DNA of 64,000 nucleotides from Collinsella sp. GTDB taxonomy: Bacteria; Actinomycetota; Coriobacteriia; Coriobacteriales; Coriobacteriaceae. The notes under the pieces were generated by a model. The model saw nothing but the letters and a program-made list of their open reading frames with translations, searched no databases and was not told the origin of the DNA. Of the stretch, positions 1 through 8,517 are shown piece after piece (position 1 is the stretch's first letter; the number at the start of each line of letters is the position of its first letter). The translations under genes were made by a program, and so were the position numbers. Location of the stretch: NCBI GenBank assembly GCA_019414045.1, contig DXMW01000012.1, forward strand, positions 1 to 64,000, read 5' to 3'.

Positions 1-126
1 CAAGGCGGGGCCGAGGCCGCCTCGATCAATTTGCGAAAGAATCTTGACGGTACCCCAGAAAATGCCCTGGTAGCAGCAGTTATTAGTTTAGCGAGATCAA
101 GTCGTAAACAAAAGAAATACCCGTGA
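1..126 (+). CDS. 3' end of an unidentified gene, cut by the window edge
   Basis: Frame 1 is open from the first base to a TGA at 124-126 and encodes 41 residues rich in Ala, Ser, Lys and Arg, ending in RSSRKQKKYP. The composition looks like a genuine soluble protein C-terminus, but no family can be named from so short a piece. It converges on the leftward MNT gene, with 88 bases between the two stops. It could also be a chance open frame. Confidence 0.35.
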   Translation, partial: QGGAEAASINLRKNLDGTPENALVAAVISLARSSRKQKKYP

Positions 127-214
127 GCAACACTGGGAATTAGGTGTAAATCGTTTTGCCAGTCGGTAAAAGGAAGGACAGGTGTTGTCGAGTCATACGA
201 GGGGTACTAGCGAG

Positions 215-517
215 TCATCGCACAGCTTCATAGAGATGCATTTCATCCTGTTTAATGTTTTTACGAAAGGTGGGGTGCATATGCTGGGGCGGGTTGGTGA
301 CGATATCGACCTTTCGCCCGAGTTCATCTTCTAGGTCAAGTGAGAGCTGATATAGCGCGCCGAATGTCATGTTGTCTCCGCAGGCGAGACGTAAGTCGAT
401 ATCGCTATCGGGTGTTTGCTCACCGCGGGCGAACGAGCCAAATAGATATGCCTCACGAACATCGTAGCGAGGTAACACACGGGAGACTGCAGATGATATG
501 TCGGCAAGCGTAATCAT
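215..517 (-). CDS. MNT-type nucleotidyltransferase domain protein (MntA-like antitoxin)
   Basis: A 100-residue minimal nucleotidyltransferase. The signature GSFARG followed by DSDIDL (residues 27-42) is the G-S-x(n)-D-x-D metal-binding core of the pol-beta/MNT superfamily. In HEPN-MNT (type VII) toxin-antitoxin pairs the MNT member AMPylates and silences a HEPN RNase. The usual short HepT partner is not adjacent: the 5' neighbour is an unknown protein and only 88 bases separate its 3' end from a convergent frame. It is the last gene of the leftward block that includes a HEPN protein at 3118-3738, so it may be part of that cassette, an orphan, or paired with a lost gene. Family assignment is firm; role is inference. 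Confidence 0.8.
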   Translation of the reverse strand: MITLADISSAVSRVLPRYDVREAYLFGSFARGEQTPDSDIDLRLACGDNMTFGALYQLSLDLEDELGRKVDIVTNPPQHMHPTFRKNIKQDEMHLYEAVR

Positions 518-569
518 GGGTCAATTCTACTTGTCGAGCGCAAACGTTTTGAGCTCTCAAACCACTTCC

Positions 570-1103
570 CTAAACAAACTTTCCTGTCTCCAGATCGACG
601 AAGTCCGCGAGCTTTATCTCTCCGGTAAAGCCGCTCCCCTTGTACTTTCCCGCGTAGGTTTGCGAGTCGTACTTAAATGAAATGTTGTACAGTCTGCCGC
701 TTTTTGTTTTCCTAATCAGCCCGTTATTAAGCATATAGCGCAACACCTTTTTATGGCCTTCCCTATCGTTGCCATTTAGGTAAAAGCAGCAGACACCGTT
801 CTTCTGCCCCGCGGCGATCAACGTTTCGGGATTCGAGTATTTTGCCTCTGCGACGACGCCGTTGAGAACGGCGGTTCCAACAATGTCATCCATGCGGGCA
901 GTTTTGAATGGAGAGAAGAAAAACATCCATTTGCCGCATTGGGCTGGCTCTATGTCATGAATTCGCTCTTTATCGATAAACCAAATCCATGAGAATGACT
1001 GCACTCTGACGACTGAATTGGAATCATTAAGAGGAATTTCTATAACGGACTGTTTTAGAGTTCCGTCGTAATCCGTTCTAATTGAGTCTGTCATTTCGCT
1101 CAT
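570..1103 (-). CDS. Hypothetical protein of the DUF262/HEPN/nuclease cassette
   Basis: About 177 residues, not recognised. It follows the nuclease gene without a gap: the nuclease stop is at 1105-1107 and ATG codons lie at 1103 and 1094. A GGTAGG run sits just before the first and about 9 bases before the second, so the second (MTDSIRTD) may be the real start. The middle is aromatic-rich (SWIWFIDKER, WMFFFSPF). The C-terminal half has a helix-turn-like stretch (VLRYMLNNGLIRKTKSGRLY) that reads like a small winged-helix wing. There is no signal peptide or membrane segment. Tight spacing implies co-translation with the nuclease, so a regulatory or accessory role there is plausible but unproven. 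Confidence 0.6.
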   Translation of the reverse strand: MSEMTDSIRTDYDGTLKQSVIEIPLNDSNSVVRVQSFSWIWFIDKERIHDIEPAQCGKWMFFFSPFKTARMDDIVGTAVLNGVVAEAKYSNPETLIAAGQKNGVCCFYLNGNDREGHKKVLRYMLNNGLIRKTKSGRLYNISFKYDSQTYAGKYKGSGFTGEIKLADFVDLETGKFV

Positions 1104-1104
1104 C

Positions 1105-3087
1105 CTACCCCTGGCAGGCATCTGCAAGAAAGCTTAAACGGCGCGCTGCGTCTTGGAATGATCCGATTGCGTAATAGCCGTCTCCCGACTTGCCGATACA
1201 ACCAACCAAAGGAGATGAAAGAAAACCGAGCATCTCTTTCACTTCTACTAGGGATAGATTAGCCAATCCGCCGTTATTTCTTACAACCCAGTAGACATCT
1301 CGAGCGGTCATAACGCCGCCAAATACCGGGTCCTCGTTTTGGCTGAGTAGAGTCTTAAGCGTTTCGGCCAAGAGAGACGCATGACGCTTCATAGTATCAA
1401 TTGCAGGGCTAAGTAGATCCAAATCAACGACCCCAGGCTTTGAGAACAGTATTCGTAGATCCTGAGACGATAACGGAAACAGAAGCTGTGACTTTAACAG
1501 TTTTTCTAGATGCCGAATGCCAACTAGCAATACGTCGTGCTCCGTAGCACGATCTAAAAGACGTTTTTCAGTAAAGTCGTATCCAACGACAATTAGATGA
1601 TCGGCATTGTGTTTCTTGCGATGTAGCTTGAGCGTATCGAAATCGACCTGGGAAGAATCCACGCTTCCATTAGCGGTCGACTTTGCATCGACAGCGACCT
1701 TGTATGCATATTTCGAAGCGGCATTTGCGTACAGTAAGACGTCGGTCTCTCCCGATCCTCCCAAAAGGGCACAGCGATAACCGAGGCGTCCGAAAGCCTC
1801 ACTCACAGCTTTCTCTAACCGACGAGGATGTTGAGAGTCGCGCGCCGCCTCCCAGAGCTCTGCAATGAGCTCATTGGTGCTAAGGGCAGATAAGGTCACG
1901 GATTCATCTTTGGGTTCAGGAATATTATCGACACGGCTAATTAACGCTTCCGGTATCTCTGAAACGCAGTTTGCGACCGTGAATTTAAGTGAACTGGTTT
2001 TTAGCACAAGCCCTGCGGCCCGCAGGATATTCACTCGGGCCAGAATGTACTCTGACGATAACTTTATTCCATAACGTTCCGTCGCCAGTAGTGATAGCGT
2101 TTTGGAATCAACGGGCTTATTATCAAATAGCCCCAGCAGCTCAAACAGACAGCAGCATGAAGCATGGCAGATGCATGCAAAATCAATTGCCGTTGGAGTC
2201 GACAGCCATTTTTCGCCAAGTGCCGACGTTCTAATAGAATCTGCGCCCGATCTTACGATAAAGCCTAATCTTATTAACATTGAAATCGCAGACTTAGCCG
2301 ATGATTTTGATAACTCGTATTGCTGAGCAAGAAAGCTATAAAACGTTGCCTCGGGGACGCCATCATCGACAAATTTAAGAATCTGGATCGCTGCGCTTAT
2401 AAAGCCAGTTGATCCGCCAACTAAAAACCCTATGTTTGCGTTTTTGCTATCGTTGTTTTTAAGAGCAATTTGAAGTGCCCATTCCGATGGCGGAACAAAC
2501 TCAGGTTCTTTAGCAACACCCAACGTTGGCTCTACATCAATTGATGAGATAAATCGAATCCCCAGTTCAGTTAAATAGTAATGATTGTTTTCATATTCTC
2601 GTAACTCGACTAATCCCAAGTCACGGGACCATTTAAGTCTTGATTGAATCTCGGACAGCTGCTTCCACGATGCGCCGTACTCATTATTGGCTGTTTCCAA
2701 TAATTCTCTAGCGGTCATAGGGGATTTAAGATTCACGAGCATGCCGCTAAAGAAGAAGCAACGATCCGAGAATAGTCTAGCCAAAAGAGCGTTATCTCCA
2801 GATGTGAGCCATTGCTCCATGAGCGGGGAAACTTCGTATCCGCTCTTCGTTTTTTGGACGATTCGTGTCGCATGGAGGGAAACACAACAATCATTTAGGG
2901 TCGCCTCGGAGCTTGAGCCCTCTAATTTGACCGTCGTATCAAGCGGAGTGTCTGCTTGAACCATATCTAGGATTGTGCGCAAGGAATCCGTCAGCTTGCC
3001 GTTGCCGCGAGGAATACTGGGCATGGAGCGAACGAGTCTCGCTTGGGCATTTTGAATGATTCCAACATCTGTGATTACTTGCTTCAT
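1105..3087 (-). CDS. Winged-helix protein with C-terminal PD-(D/E)xK nuclease domain
   Basis: 660 residues. The N-terminal two thirds contain repeated helix-rich, winged-helix-like segments (around 115-180 and 240-300). The last third has a restriction-endonuclease-like core: a helix with E425, then GETDVLLY with D449, then VAVDAKS with D467 and K469, and a conserved-looking Gln at about 480. This spacing fits the PD-(D/E)xK fold of Mrr/type IIP-like nucleases. It sits between the HEPN gene (30-base gap) and an unknown protein (2-base gap), all leftward. I infer a DNA-cleaving effector of a defence system. A precise family name cannot be given without profile searches. Codon usage is AT-richer than in the 22-64 kb region, consistent with an acquired island. 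Confidence 0.72.
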   Translation of the reverse strand: MKQVITDVGIIQNAQARLVRSMPSIPRGNGKLTDSLRTILDMVQADTPLDTTVKLEGSSSEATLNDCCVSLHATRIVQKTKSGYEVSPLMEQWLTSGDNALLARLFSDRCFFFSGMLVNLKSPMTARELLETANNEYGASWKQLSEIQSRLKWSRDLGLVELREYENNHYYLTELGIRFISSIDVEPTLGVAKEPEFVPPSEWALQIALKNNDSKNANIGFLVGGSTGFISAAIQILKFVDDGVPEATFYSFLAQQYELSKSSAKSAISMLIRLGFIVRSGADSIRTSALGEKWLSTPTAIDFACICHASCCCLFELLGLFDNKPVDSKTLSLLATERYGIKLSSEYILARVNILRAAGLVLKTSSLKFTVANCVSEIPEALISRVDNIPEPKDESVTLSALSTNELIAELWEAARDSQHPRRLEKAVSEAFGRLGYRCALLGGSGETDVLLYANAASKYAYKVAVDAKSTANGSVDSSQVDFDTLKLHRKKHNADHLIVVGYDFTEKRLLDRATEHDVLLVGIRHLEKLLKSQLLFPLSSQDLRILFSKPGVVDLDLLSPAIDTMKRHASLLAETLKTLLSQNEDPVFGGVMTARDVYWVVRNNGGLANLSLVEVKEMLGFLSSPLVGCIGKSGDGYYAIGSFQDAARRLSFLADACQG

Positions 3088-3117
3088 ATTGGCCTTCTAT
3101 ATAATACAGTGGTTCTA

Positions 3118-3738
3118 TCACTGGGCCTGAACGGTCCACTTGGAATAAATGGAATCAAAAGACTTTAGCAATTCCATTAGCTCGTCAATTTGAGTGCGTA
3201 TTTCAAAACAATCATTAGTTTTTTGCGCACCAATTGCACTTGTATGAGCACAACGACCTCGGAGAGCACCAAATGAATTAAGCGCAACGGTTAATTCTGG
3301 GGGAAAATCCTCAGTAATTAATGAGAAGGTACCGAATAGGTGCTTTAAATCATTCTCTTTAATTCCATTGTTAGCCTTTATCTGATTGCATTTAATGTTA
3401 TGAAAAGCCCTAGAAGCTTCTTCAAGCGAATTCGGGCAGCTAGTTACAACTCTTTGGTCATGTCCCGCCTCAAATATGAAAGCGCTTGATAGCTCTGAAT
3501 AACGCCCCGCTTTTATTTGATCCAATGCGGTAGTGCATAGCAATCGCGAGATACCTTCAAGGTAGGTTTCAACTTCAGCATGGACTAGAAGGACGCATGC
3601 TTTCGCATCAAGTTGCTGCTCTTCCGTGTAATCTCCAAGGGGACTTGGGACTAGGGGAAGAAAATGGGATTCAAGAACGCGCACCCTACTACACAGGTCA
3701 GCGAATAACGGACTGCTCAACTGACTTTCCATCCTCAC
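3118..3738 (-). CDS. HEPN-domain protein (MAE_28990-like), putative RNase
   Basis: 206 residues, mostly helical. Residues 51-60 (LVHAEVETYL) resemble the first HEPN helix. ALRGRCAHTS carries R160 and H165, matching the Rx4-6H catalytic motif of HEPN ribonucleases. HEPN families of the MAE_28990/MAE_18760 type are known to sit next to DUF262 genes, and that is the arrangement here: the start lies about 35-41 bases inside the DUF262 gene (ATG at 3738 or 3732), implying translational coupling. Expected role: an RNase or nucleic-acid sensor activated together with the DUF262 protein. The domain call rests on motif and context, not on alignment. Confidence 0.65.
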   Translation of the reverse strand: MRMESQLSSPLFADLCSRVRVLESHFLPLVPSPLGDYTEEQQLDAKACVLLVHAEVETYLEGISRLLCTTALDQIKAGRYSELSSAFIFEAGHDQRVVTSCPNSLEEASRAFHNIKCNQIKANNGIKENDLKHLFGTFSLITEDFPPELTVALNSFGALRGRCAHTSAIGAQKTNDCFEIRTQIDELMELLKSFDSIYSKWTVQAQ

Positions 3739-4945
3739 TCAGTCTGAGCGTATTGATAGTGCCACCAATGACCTCGTGCAATTTGCATGCCCAAATATTG
3801 ACGCGAGAAATTAGCGCTGTTTTAGTTTTAGTCGAAACCGTACATTCTGATATGAATGAATCCGAAGACAATACATGCTCAAGTGCCAATGCCACATCTG
3901 TTTCATGACCAGATATTGCCGAGCGAATGTCCGCATCTTGCAGCGGATAACACAGGGCGTCAAATACCGCCCTATTGAAGCTCTGCTTCTTCTCAGTTTG
4001 AATTAACGAGAAAGCTGGGGTATAAACTCCGCCTATTCTTTCTGTAATAATCTCATAAAGCGATTTACATTGGATGATAGTTGCAACGGCTTCATTTGCC
4101 ATGTTCTTATATTGTTGAGAATCATTGATTCCATTGAGCCATTGTGTAGTTGAATCAAGAAACTCTTTTAAATTGCCAGTAAACAAAGTGGGTCTATAAA
4201 CGAGACCGCAATATCTTGTCAGCATCTCAATGTCTCGCATGCGAAAGTCCTCGCAATCAGCCGTTCTACTGAACAACCGCGCAAAGGTGTAATCAGTTTC
4301 AGTAAAAGTCGCCGCAAAATTTGTGAATGCGCCAGGATATAGCGCACTCCGCAATTCCTGAGTATTAAGGGAGACACTTCCCGAATTCAATCGATAGAAA
4401 ATTGAATACAGTACCGAGTCATCATTCCACCCAACTAATCTGACTGCTCTAATCGTGGCGTTATCGAGAGCGTCTCTGTAGTCTTGATTTAGGTTTTCGT
4501 ATTTCAAGCCCTTAAGATCTCGCAGTAAGTCGGGATTTGCCAGTGAAAGACGGTTTTCATAGAAAGCCAGCACACTGAGAAGCCGTTGCTTTCCATCTAG
4601 AACAATATATTTCCCGCGACTTTTATGATCTTGGGCAATAACGATTTGCGGAACAGGAATGCCCAAGATAAGCGACTCGATAAAAGCTGATTGTTTACGA
4701 ACATCCCATACCTGCCTTCTCTGAAAAAAAGGCGATAAATCAATATTCTTTTTCTTAATTTGACCAAAAAGAGTTTCGACAGTCCAGTCAGAAGAAGAAA
4801 CGAGTAAATTGCTAAAATCGCTGACTGCAGTTCCAAAGTCGGCTTCAGATTCGGTATTACATGAATCCATGCCATTAGTCATGTTGTCTCGGAACTGATC
4901 TTCATGATCAAGCAGCATATCCTCATCCAATCGATCATCATACAA
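3698..4945 (-). CDS. DUF262 (GmrS/ParB-like) domain protein
   Basis: About 400 residues. Diagnostic DUF262 motifs are present: FQRRQVW (74-80), SAFIESLILGIPVPQIV (86-102) and VLDGKQRLLSV (115-125), whose DGxQR is the catalytic core of this ParB/sulfiredoxin-like NTPase domain. No C-terminal DUF1524 HNH nuclease domain is visible, unlike GmrSD or BrxU. Nuclease functions may instead be supplied by the downstream HEPN and PD-(D/E)xK proteins. The start is uncertain: the longest frame uses TTG at 4945, with in-frame ATGs at 4918 and 4882. The first 25 residues lie in sequence resembling the nearby ugd fragment, so a downstream start is possible. It is first in the leftward cassette. Confidence 0.8.
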   Translation of the reverse strand: MYDDRLDEDMLLDHEDQFRDNMTNGMDSCNTESEADFGTAVSDFSNLLVSSSDWTVETLFGQIKKKNIDLSPFFQRRQVWDVRKQSAFIESLILGIPVPQIVIAQDHKSRGKYIVLDGKQRLLSVLAFYENRLSLANPDLLRDLKGLKYENLNQDYRDALDNATIRAVRLVGWNDDSVLYSIFYRLNSGSVSLNTQELRSALYPGAFTNFAATFTETDYTFARLFSRTADCEDFRMRDIEMLTRYCGLVYRPTLFTGNLKEFLDSTTQWLNGINDSQQYKNMANEAVATIIQCKSLYEIITERIGGVYTPAFSLIQTEKKQSFNRAVFDALCYPLQDADIRSAISGHETDVALALEHVLSSDSFISECTVSTKTKTALISRVNIWACKLHEVIGGTINTLRLSEDGKSVEQSVIR

Positions 4946-5059
4946 AGGCGACTAATGTAGTTAATTTACTACTTTTCAATCTGCGATTCCGCAATAAAAG
5001 AACTCATTTCGGATCCGGCGTAACGACAACTTCCTCGACATTATCGGCTCCGGAGCATC

Positions 5060-5158
5060 CTGCGCGAGCTCGTAGGCCACGCGGCATGCCCTTCACCTTC
5101 ACGCGCTTCATGACGCCCTCGATGGAGCTCGCGCGGATGTTGTCGGAGTTGGGCTTTT
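5060..5158 (-). pseudogene. Fragment of UDP-glucose 6-dehydrogenase gene
   Basis: About 100 bases on the minus strand match the C-terminal part of the intact ugd at 18240-19499, around its bases 18395-18495 (the segment coding for the KRVKAKGVPVVVYEP region). The match is interrupted by small deletions and both ends are abrupt. It encodes no usable protein. The rest of the 4946-5332 gap between the DUF262 gene and the next frame shows no recognisable gene. Confidence 0.75.
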
Positions 5159-5332
5159 AGTGGTGAAGCTGGAGTACTCACCGAGTCTGACATCATAAGG
5201 GAAGAAGCGAGGTGCCGCAGAGGTCTCAAGGTCTATCCGCTTTACATCAAGGACCCCACTAGACGCCATCGTTGACCACCGACGAGATCGAACACGCGTT
5301 ATTCTTGTGCAGTCGACATTACGCGAGAAAGG

Positions 5333-7383
5333 TTGGCGTTGCGAGAATTCAACCACACTAGGATCGTTTCCTATGACCGCAGTGACTGGGCCGTAGGATT
5401 TTTCATAGACCGTTGTCTTTATATCCTGAAGGAGGGACCTCACAATCAAATCGCGACGATTAACGACGCAATAGAGGCACATCAACTCAAGCTCACATTC
5501 GAAACGGTCCCTGAATTGTTCGAGAAAGCTGAAGGCATCGATGTTGCAAGTGTTGTTTCCGCGCTCTTCGCGAATGCTTGCAAGTATACGAGGGAGACGC
5601 TCGCGTCTTCGGGAATCCTTGGTATTTACGAGGAACTCGAGATGCAGTACGCCACTCAGTTCTGGGGCCTTGTGCACGCCTGCGGCGCAGAGAAGATGAT
5701 CTCCGGCGAGGAAATTGACGAACTTCTCTCGCGGCACATCGAATGCCTAGCTCCTATCTTGGAGAACGACAAGCTCGTCAAATTATTCGATGCAGAGATA
5801 AGAAAATCACTAGTTGACAACCCGTATTATTCAGCTGACCTGCTCATTCGCGAGTATGCGACGGAATCAAGGAGCCAGAACGCAATCTACCTCCCCAAAT
5901 GCCTTTCCCAGGGCGACTTCGATTCGATAATGGCAGGCTACCTTGACGACCAGCGCGCCAACCCGAATTATATGGAGGCCTTTTCAATTGGCCTTCCGGC
6001 GCAACAAAATGCAGATTCTCTCCTTCGCCGGACGTAAAAGTGCGTGCAAAGCAGGCCCACGATAAGGCCATGGATGAGTTATTCCGGCAAGGTACTGGAT
6101 TTGAGTACGGAGCCGGGGTGCAGATCGACCCTGAACAGATTGCTTGCAAGGGTGTAAAGGTCAAAGGCCTAACCTTGACCTACAGCTTTAGCGAAACCTG
6201 GCTCGACAAATACACCGATAACGCAAGCATCATGAACAATTGCAGATACCTACTGGACGTAGTAGACCAAAGCGGCCTCATGGCCTCGCCTGCTCACTCC
6301 CACGAGGAGAACGGCCTGCTTGCGACGCTGGGGCCCCACGTGCTGGGGGAATACCGAATGAATACGAAATCCAACACCCGGGAATCTCTCGCCAATGTCG
6401 AAGTTGTCGCATACGCGAATTTCCTTGAAAGACGCGGTACAAGGCTCGAAGATGCACTCGAATGGACGTACAACGTTTATTTTGCAGAGGAGTACTCAAT
6501 CAGTGATTTCAGCTTGGCGCTGCCGTCAAGCGGAGCTTCGTGGCTCGACAAATGCAAGTCGATAGGGCCAGAGATCGAGCGCGCCGTTAAGTCCTATTCA
6601 ATATATTCGAGGATTGGAAAAATCGACGGAGACTATTTCCCTTATGAGAGCTTTAAAACTTTTGGAACCCTCAACGCGCTCTCTGAGAAAAAGTACGCAA
6701 TCGACGGAGCCTGCTTTAACAGATGGGGATTTTATCTATTCTCCGACCAGTGCATGCTGACATACAGAAGAGGCCATGACGACCATGCTCTTTGCTTCTT
6801 CGATTTGATTTCGAATGCCATGGTCACCTTCGACGATTTTGATGCTGCGTACGCCGAGGTGCTCCAACAATTAGTCGACCGACAACTGGTAAGTGCGTGC
6901 GAAGAAACAGGCGCTCTCTCCCCAACCCCTCGATCAATTTGCCTGAAGGCCGTTTGGGATAAAGGGGCGATTGCGCTTGGGAGATGCGGGGACGGTGATT
7001 TAGCGCTTATCGATGGTCTCGTCTCAGACGAAATGCTGTCGTACTGCGGCAAACTGTTTTCACCCGACGAGGCTGCATATCTCGATTACATGTTTAACGA
7101 CGCCTCTTTCCCCAACTCACAAGGTCTCAGGAACAGATACGACCATGCGCATTCACCGATCGCCGACCCTAACGCGGCGGGCATTCGATCCGATTACTAC
7201 CGCATGCTGACCTTGCTCGTCGCGATTACGCTCAAGATAAACGACGAGCTGTCGGCCGCAACAGGCCACGGCTACCTTGAAAACTTCGTAGATTGGCCAT
7301 ATTACGACGAAAGTGTCTTCGAACTCGCAAAGAAGTTGATCGCAAAGAAGCACGAATCTGTCTGTGATGCTGAGTCAGAATAG
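5333..7383 (+). pseudogene. Frameshifted gene of unknown function with HEPN-like RNRYDH motif
   Basis: Two adjacent rightward frames (5333-6037, 234 codons; 6040-7383, 447 codons) look like halves of one protein of about 690 residues. The second frame is already open upstream of its GTG, and the join falls near 6010-6035, where the first frame degenerates into LLRRT. The first frame has only a TTG start, no clear ribosome site, and remains open back to 5276, so the N-terminus also seems lost. Near the C-terminus LRNRYDHAH is an Rx4H motif of the kind seen in HEPN/DUF4209-like proteins. The pair is flanked on both sides by ugd fragments, suggesting a piece of foreign DNA caught by recombination. 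Two separate short genes remain possible. Confidence 0.55.
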
Positions 7384-7789
7384 TTCCATTGACGGTAGTT
7401 CCGAACCTGCTTGAGCAGGATCGGAAAGCCTTTCCGTTTCTCCGCGGCGAATTCCCGTCAGGCACCTCGATAACCATTGTGATGGCCTCAGACGGCGCAA
7501 CTCGACGTCATGCAGTCGCTCTGCCGTCCCGGTGCAAACGAGCAAAACGAACCCTCATGTCGCACATCAGAGGAACGGTACCGGAAGAATGCTCGGCGCC
7601 GCGTTCGACCATCGCCAGGATGCAAGCTCATCCGCGATACAATACGAGCGCCCGAGGCGAAGTAAACAGATATTTCGGATGGTACGCCCAACTGAATATA
7701 AATCGGACGAGCCACTGTGCGCGGCTGTGCTGGAGGACGCTGGACCCGACGGTCCGTCTAACCTCGACTTGCCGCCGTTGCACTGGAAG
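7384..7789. other. No supported gene; degenerate sequence
   Basis: Several overlapping short frames exist on both strands but none has coherent protein character, a ribosome site or a recognisable motif. Probably decayed DNA between the frameshifted gene and the larger ugd fragment. Confidence 0.5.
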
Positions 7790-8175
7790 CGCTTAAACAG
7801 ATCCCTCGTGTACACCTTGTCCACAACGTCCGCGAGCTCGTCGCTCCAACGGATGGCGACAATAACGTCGCAGGCTTTCTTGAAGGCCCCAGGTCGTGGG
7901 TCACCTCGGACCCGAAGAACTCCGGCGCGTCCAGCGTGGGCTCGTAGACCGCTACGGGCACGCCCTTGGTTTTCACAGGTTTCATGATGCTCTGGATGGA
8001 ACTCGCGGGGGGGCATCGGAGCTGATCTTCATTGTCAGGCAGCATATCGCCCGCCGCGAAGTCCTTGCGGATGGGGTTGGCTTCCATGATGGCCCCGGTC
8101 AGGTTCCGCGGCACGTACTTGTAGTTCGTCAGCACCTGCTTGGCTCCCTTTGTCAGGCAGGTGCCGCCGGAACTG
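7790..8175 (-). pseudogene. Larger decayed copy of the ugd C-terminal region
   Basis: Minus-strand sequence aligns with the last ~420 bases of intact ugd (18240-18680). Recognisable pieces in order are KQVLTNYKYVPRNL, EANPIRKDFAA, KTKGVPVAVYEPTLDAPEFF, GSEVTHDL, and the final VDKVYTRDLFKR in another frame. An internal deletion removes the stretch coding for roughly VLQMVWDRVYEGKPKPVVGVYRL, and frameshifts break the end. The N-terminal two thirds are missing. This is a relic of an earlier capsule-locus boundary: ugd normally sits at the other end of the present operon. Unlikely to be functional. Confidence 0.88.
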
Positions 8176-8517
8176 GAACCAGAATCCGGTGAGAAGAATC
8201 CGAATCGACGACCGTGCTGTAAATAATCATTGAGTAATGATTCAGTTGCAACAAAATCAGTTACATCGAATTGAATAGACCCTTTTGAATCCGGGGTTAC
8301 GAATAAGAAATTTATCCAACCTTGAATACCGCTTCGCCAAGGCTTCCTTGAAGTTCAGCTAATGAACGGAATCAACCTTAATATCATCGAGAATGCCGAC
8401 AGGATAGCCGGCATTCTCCCCTGCGACTAAATGGGCCTCGCAGTGATAGTGCAAAGGTCGACGGTAGGGTCCTGAAAAACAGTGCAAGGGTGCACGTTAT
8501 CCACATCTCGCAATCGG
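8176..8517. other. AT-rich spacer with remnant reading frames and a hairpin
   Basis: This lies between the ugd fragment and the last gene of the capsule operon. On the minus strand two short frames look protein-like (one includes FLIRNPGFKRVYSIRC; another includes GSIQFDVTDFVATE and runs open into the ugd fragment), but they overlap and are unrecognised, so at most one is a true remnant. A 10-bp perfect stem (GAGAATGCCG / CGGCATTCTC) at 8389-8418 could end capsule-operon transcription, though no U-run follows it. Confidence 0.4.

Noticed and set aside
6010..6040. Programmed -1 frameshift joining the two halves of the split gene
   Set aside because: No canonical slippery heptamer with a downstream structure was seen, and the N-terminus also seems lost, so simple decay is the better explanation.
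7389..7796. 135-codon rightward frame after the frameshifted gene
   Set aside because: No ribosome site, no motif, and overlapping frames in the same stretch look equally random.
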